Assembly: GCA_023242925.1 (NCBI GenBank)
Contig: CP096134.1
Location: 1,389,944-1,453,943 of the forward strand
Length of the DNA: 64,000 nucleotides
Direction of reading: 5' to 3'
DNA from: Hyphomonadaceae bacterium JAD_PAG50586_4
Lineage (GTDB): Bacteria > Pseudomonadota > Alphaproteobacteria > Caulobacterales > Aquidulcibacteraceae
Positions 63,018 through 64,000 of this stretch are shown here, one piece after another (positions within the stretch are counted from its first letter, which is position 1; every line of letters starts with the position of its first letter). A model generated the notes under the pieces. It was not told where the DNA came from and searched no databases. It was given only the letters and a program-made list of their open reading frames with translations. The position numbers were made by a program, and so were the translations under genes.

Positions 63018-63410
63018 TCAATCGGCCCGTCGCCACGGAAACAGCGCGCGCAGCTTTTCATCGCGCAGCCACAAGCCGCCCCACATGATGAGCCCGAGAT
63101 AGAGACTAAACAGCGTGTGGCTGAAGAGCGGCTGATCCGCACGCAAATTCGTCGCCATCGCGCCGCCGAGCAAACCCATGAACAGCACCGCGCCCAGAAC
63201 GCTCGTAGGCCGATAGGCGTAAAGCAGCGTCAGCACCAGTTCGAGAATGCCAATCGCCAGCACATAATCGCGCCGCCAACCCAGTCCTTCCAGAATGTCG
63301 CCGGCGATCGGCATGCCCATCAGCTTTGGCGTCACCGACGCGCCCAGCATGAACAGCACAAACAAGCCGCTCAGCACGCGGCCAATCCAAACACTCGCAC
63401 TCGCCTTCAT
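63018..63410 (-). CDS. DoxX-like membrane protein
   Basis: 130 residues with four hydrophobic helices (VLSGLFVLFMLGASVTPKLM, YVLAIGILELVLTLLYAY, VLGAVLFMGLLGGAMATNLR, LFSLYLGLIMWGGLWL). The signature of the DoxX/DUF417 group (GILELVLTLLYAYRPTSVLG) is present. Inner-membrane protein of unclear role; relatives take part in quinol or thiosulfate metabolism. Its last 53 bp are duplicated at 60578-60630. Confidence 0.78.
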   Translation of the reverse strand: MKASASVWIGRVLSGLFVLFMLGASVTPKLMGMPIAGDILEGLGWRRDYVLAIGILELVLTLLYAYRPTSVLGAVLFMGLLGGAMATNLRADQPLFSHTLFSLYLGLIMWGGLWLRDEKLRALFPWRRAD

Positions 63411-63470
63411 CGGGGCGTCTCCCTGGTTTCTGTCCTAAAGACGACCCAAGCAGACCTCGCCCGACAAGGG

Positions 63471-64000
63471 CTAGCCAATTTTTAGCCGGATGAACCCGAG
63501 CGCCCCGGCCGGGTCGCCGTCATAGCTGGCCTCCAGTCCATCTGGTGCGAAATGGGCTTGCGCCACTGCGCCTACGCCGAACACGACGTTCTGATTGATC
63601 CGGAAATCGCGCACTGCGCCCAGGCTCAGACGCTGCACATTCTCCAACGGCCCATGATGGGCGCCGAGTTCATCGGTCTCCACCGCCTCGCCGCGCGCAA
63701 AGAACGTCCAGCGATCGTTCGGATGCCAGGCCGCTTCCGCCAGCCACGCATCCAGCGACACGCCATCGCTGCGCTCTTTGTTGGAGAAGGCGAGGGTGCT
63801 CGACCACCAGCCCGCATCGCCCAAACGGCGCGTATAAATTCCGCTCACCGACCAGCGCTCTTCGTCGTCATCCGGATGCAGCGCTTCGGGGCTCTCGATG
63901 GCCGCCCACGAAGTTTGCAGCGAAAGATTCTCCGTCGGATTCCACGAGAGCCGCACCGAGGTCGAATCCAGATCGCCGGTCTCGATGTCGTAGCGTTCCT
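63471..64000 (-). CDS. C-terminal part of an outer-membrane-like beta-barrel protein (runs off window)
   Basis: At least 176 residues visible, from the right edge to TAA 63471. The frame begins ERYDIETGDLDSTSVRLSWN and continues with alternating beta strands, each ending in aromatic or charged turns (RWSVSGIYTRRLGDAGWWSS, WLAEAAWHPNDRWTFFARGE, VFGVGAVAQAHFAPDGLEAS), and stops in RLKIG. The pattern is of a porin- or DUF-type beta-barrel of alphaproteobacteria; function unknown. Upstream part lies beyond 64000. Confidence 0.65.
   Translation of the reverse strand, partial: ERYDIETGDLDSTSVRLSWNPTENLSLQTSWAAIESPEALHPDDDEERWSVSGIYTRRLGDAGWWSSTLAFSNKERSDGVSLDAWLAEAAWHPNDRWTFFARGEAVETDELGAHHGPLENVQRLSLGAVRDFRINQNVVFGVGAVAQAHFAPDGLEASYDGDPAGALGFIRLKIG

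Noticed and set aside
1-64000. CRISPR arrays, insertion sequences, integrases, phage genes, rRNA
   Set aside because: None seen: no regularly spaced direct repeats, no DDE or tyrosine-recombinase patterns, and no rRNA-like sequence.

Overview
The window is high-GC, densely packed bacterial chromosome. The gene families suggest an alphaproteobacterium, most likely a Caulobacterales/Hyphomonadaceae-type organism. This is an inference from a NadQ-type regulator, a UrcA-family protein, a TIGR02301 protein, an M2 peptidase, frequent GTG/TTG starts and 4-nt gene overlaps; no rRNA or other taxonomic marker is present. There are no phage, insertion-sequence, CRISPR or conjugation genes. The only RNA gene seen is a tRNA-Leu(GAG).

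Layout. 1-2.06 kb (minus): nadA, a secreted protein and nadB (cut by the left edge), the first steps of NAD synthesis. The nadA promoter region holds two matching inverted repeats, and a NadQ regulator of NAD synthesis lies 3.6 kb away (5.7-6.7 kb) in an operon with a tyrosine-phosphatase-like gene and an HD phosphohydrolase. 2.3-5.6 kb: MltA, an M23 peptidase and a histidine kinase. 8.3-12 kb: two membrane-bound transcription regulators around a UrcA gene, then an acyltransferase. 13-19.6 kb: GNAT, M2 peptidase, KASIII, YgfZ, GT9 and pyrC. 19.6-28.3 kb: macro domain, a secreted repeat protein, a lipoprotein amidase, TlyA, an rRNA methyltransferase, YcgN and another methyltransferase. 28.3-33 kb: two related small membrane proteins, a decayed AbgT transporter, a second amidase, aroC and DUF4180. 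34-43.6 kb: pdxH, acyl-CoA synthetase, MBL hydrolase, an ATP-grasp-like protein and oppBCA. 43.7-51.4 kb: S9 peptidase, PP2C, MaoC, purL and gor. 52-58 kb: an orphan ParA and its overlapping partner, pccA, DUF805 and lipB. 58-64 kb: FliN-like protein, tRNA, a divergent SDR/TetR pair, a GGDEF-EAL protein, DoxX and an outer-membrane-like fragment.

The dominant technical feature is single-base indels. At least 16 otherwise intact genes are broken once (the histidine kinase twice), mostly by loss of one base from a short homopolymer run. Many are housekeeping genes (nadA, nadB, ygfZ, tlyA, pccA, lipB), so assembly or sequencing error is far more likely than real pseudogenes. For these I give the span of the repaired gene and the probable indel position. 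The AbgT gene is different: its whole middle is missing, so it is a true pseudogene.

The most interesting signals are: (1) a dispersed palindromic element of about 120 bp, present in intergenic spaces and once inserted in frame inside the gene overlapping the orphan parA; (2) the NadQ/operator/nadA-X-nadB module with an unknown secreted protein between nadA and nadB; (3) a 53-bp near-identical direct repeat, one copy being the end of the DoxX gene, flanking the GGDEF-EAL gene; (4) paired operators between the SDR and TetR genes; (5) several tiny genes with their own ribosome-binding sites or terminators.
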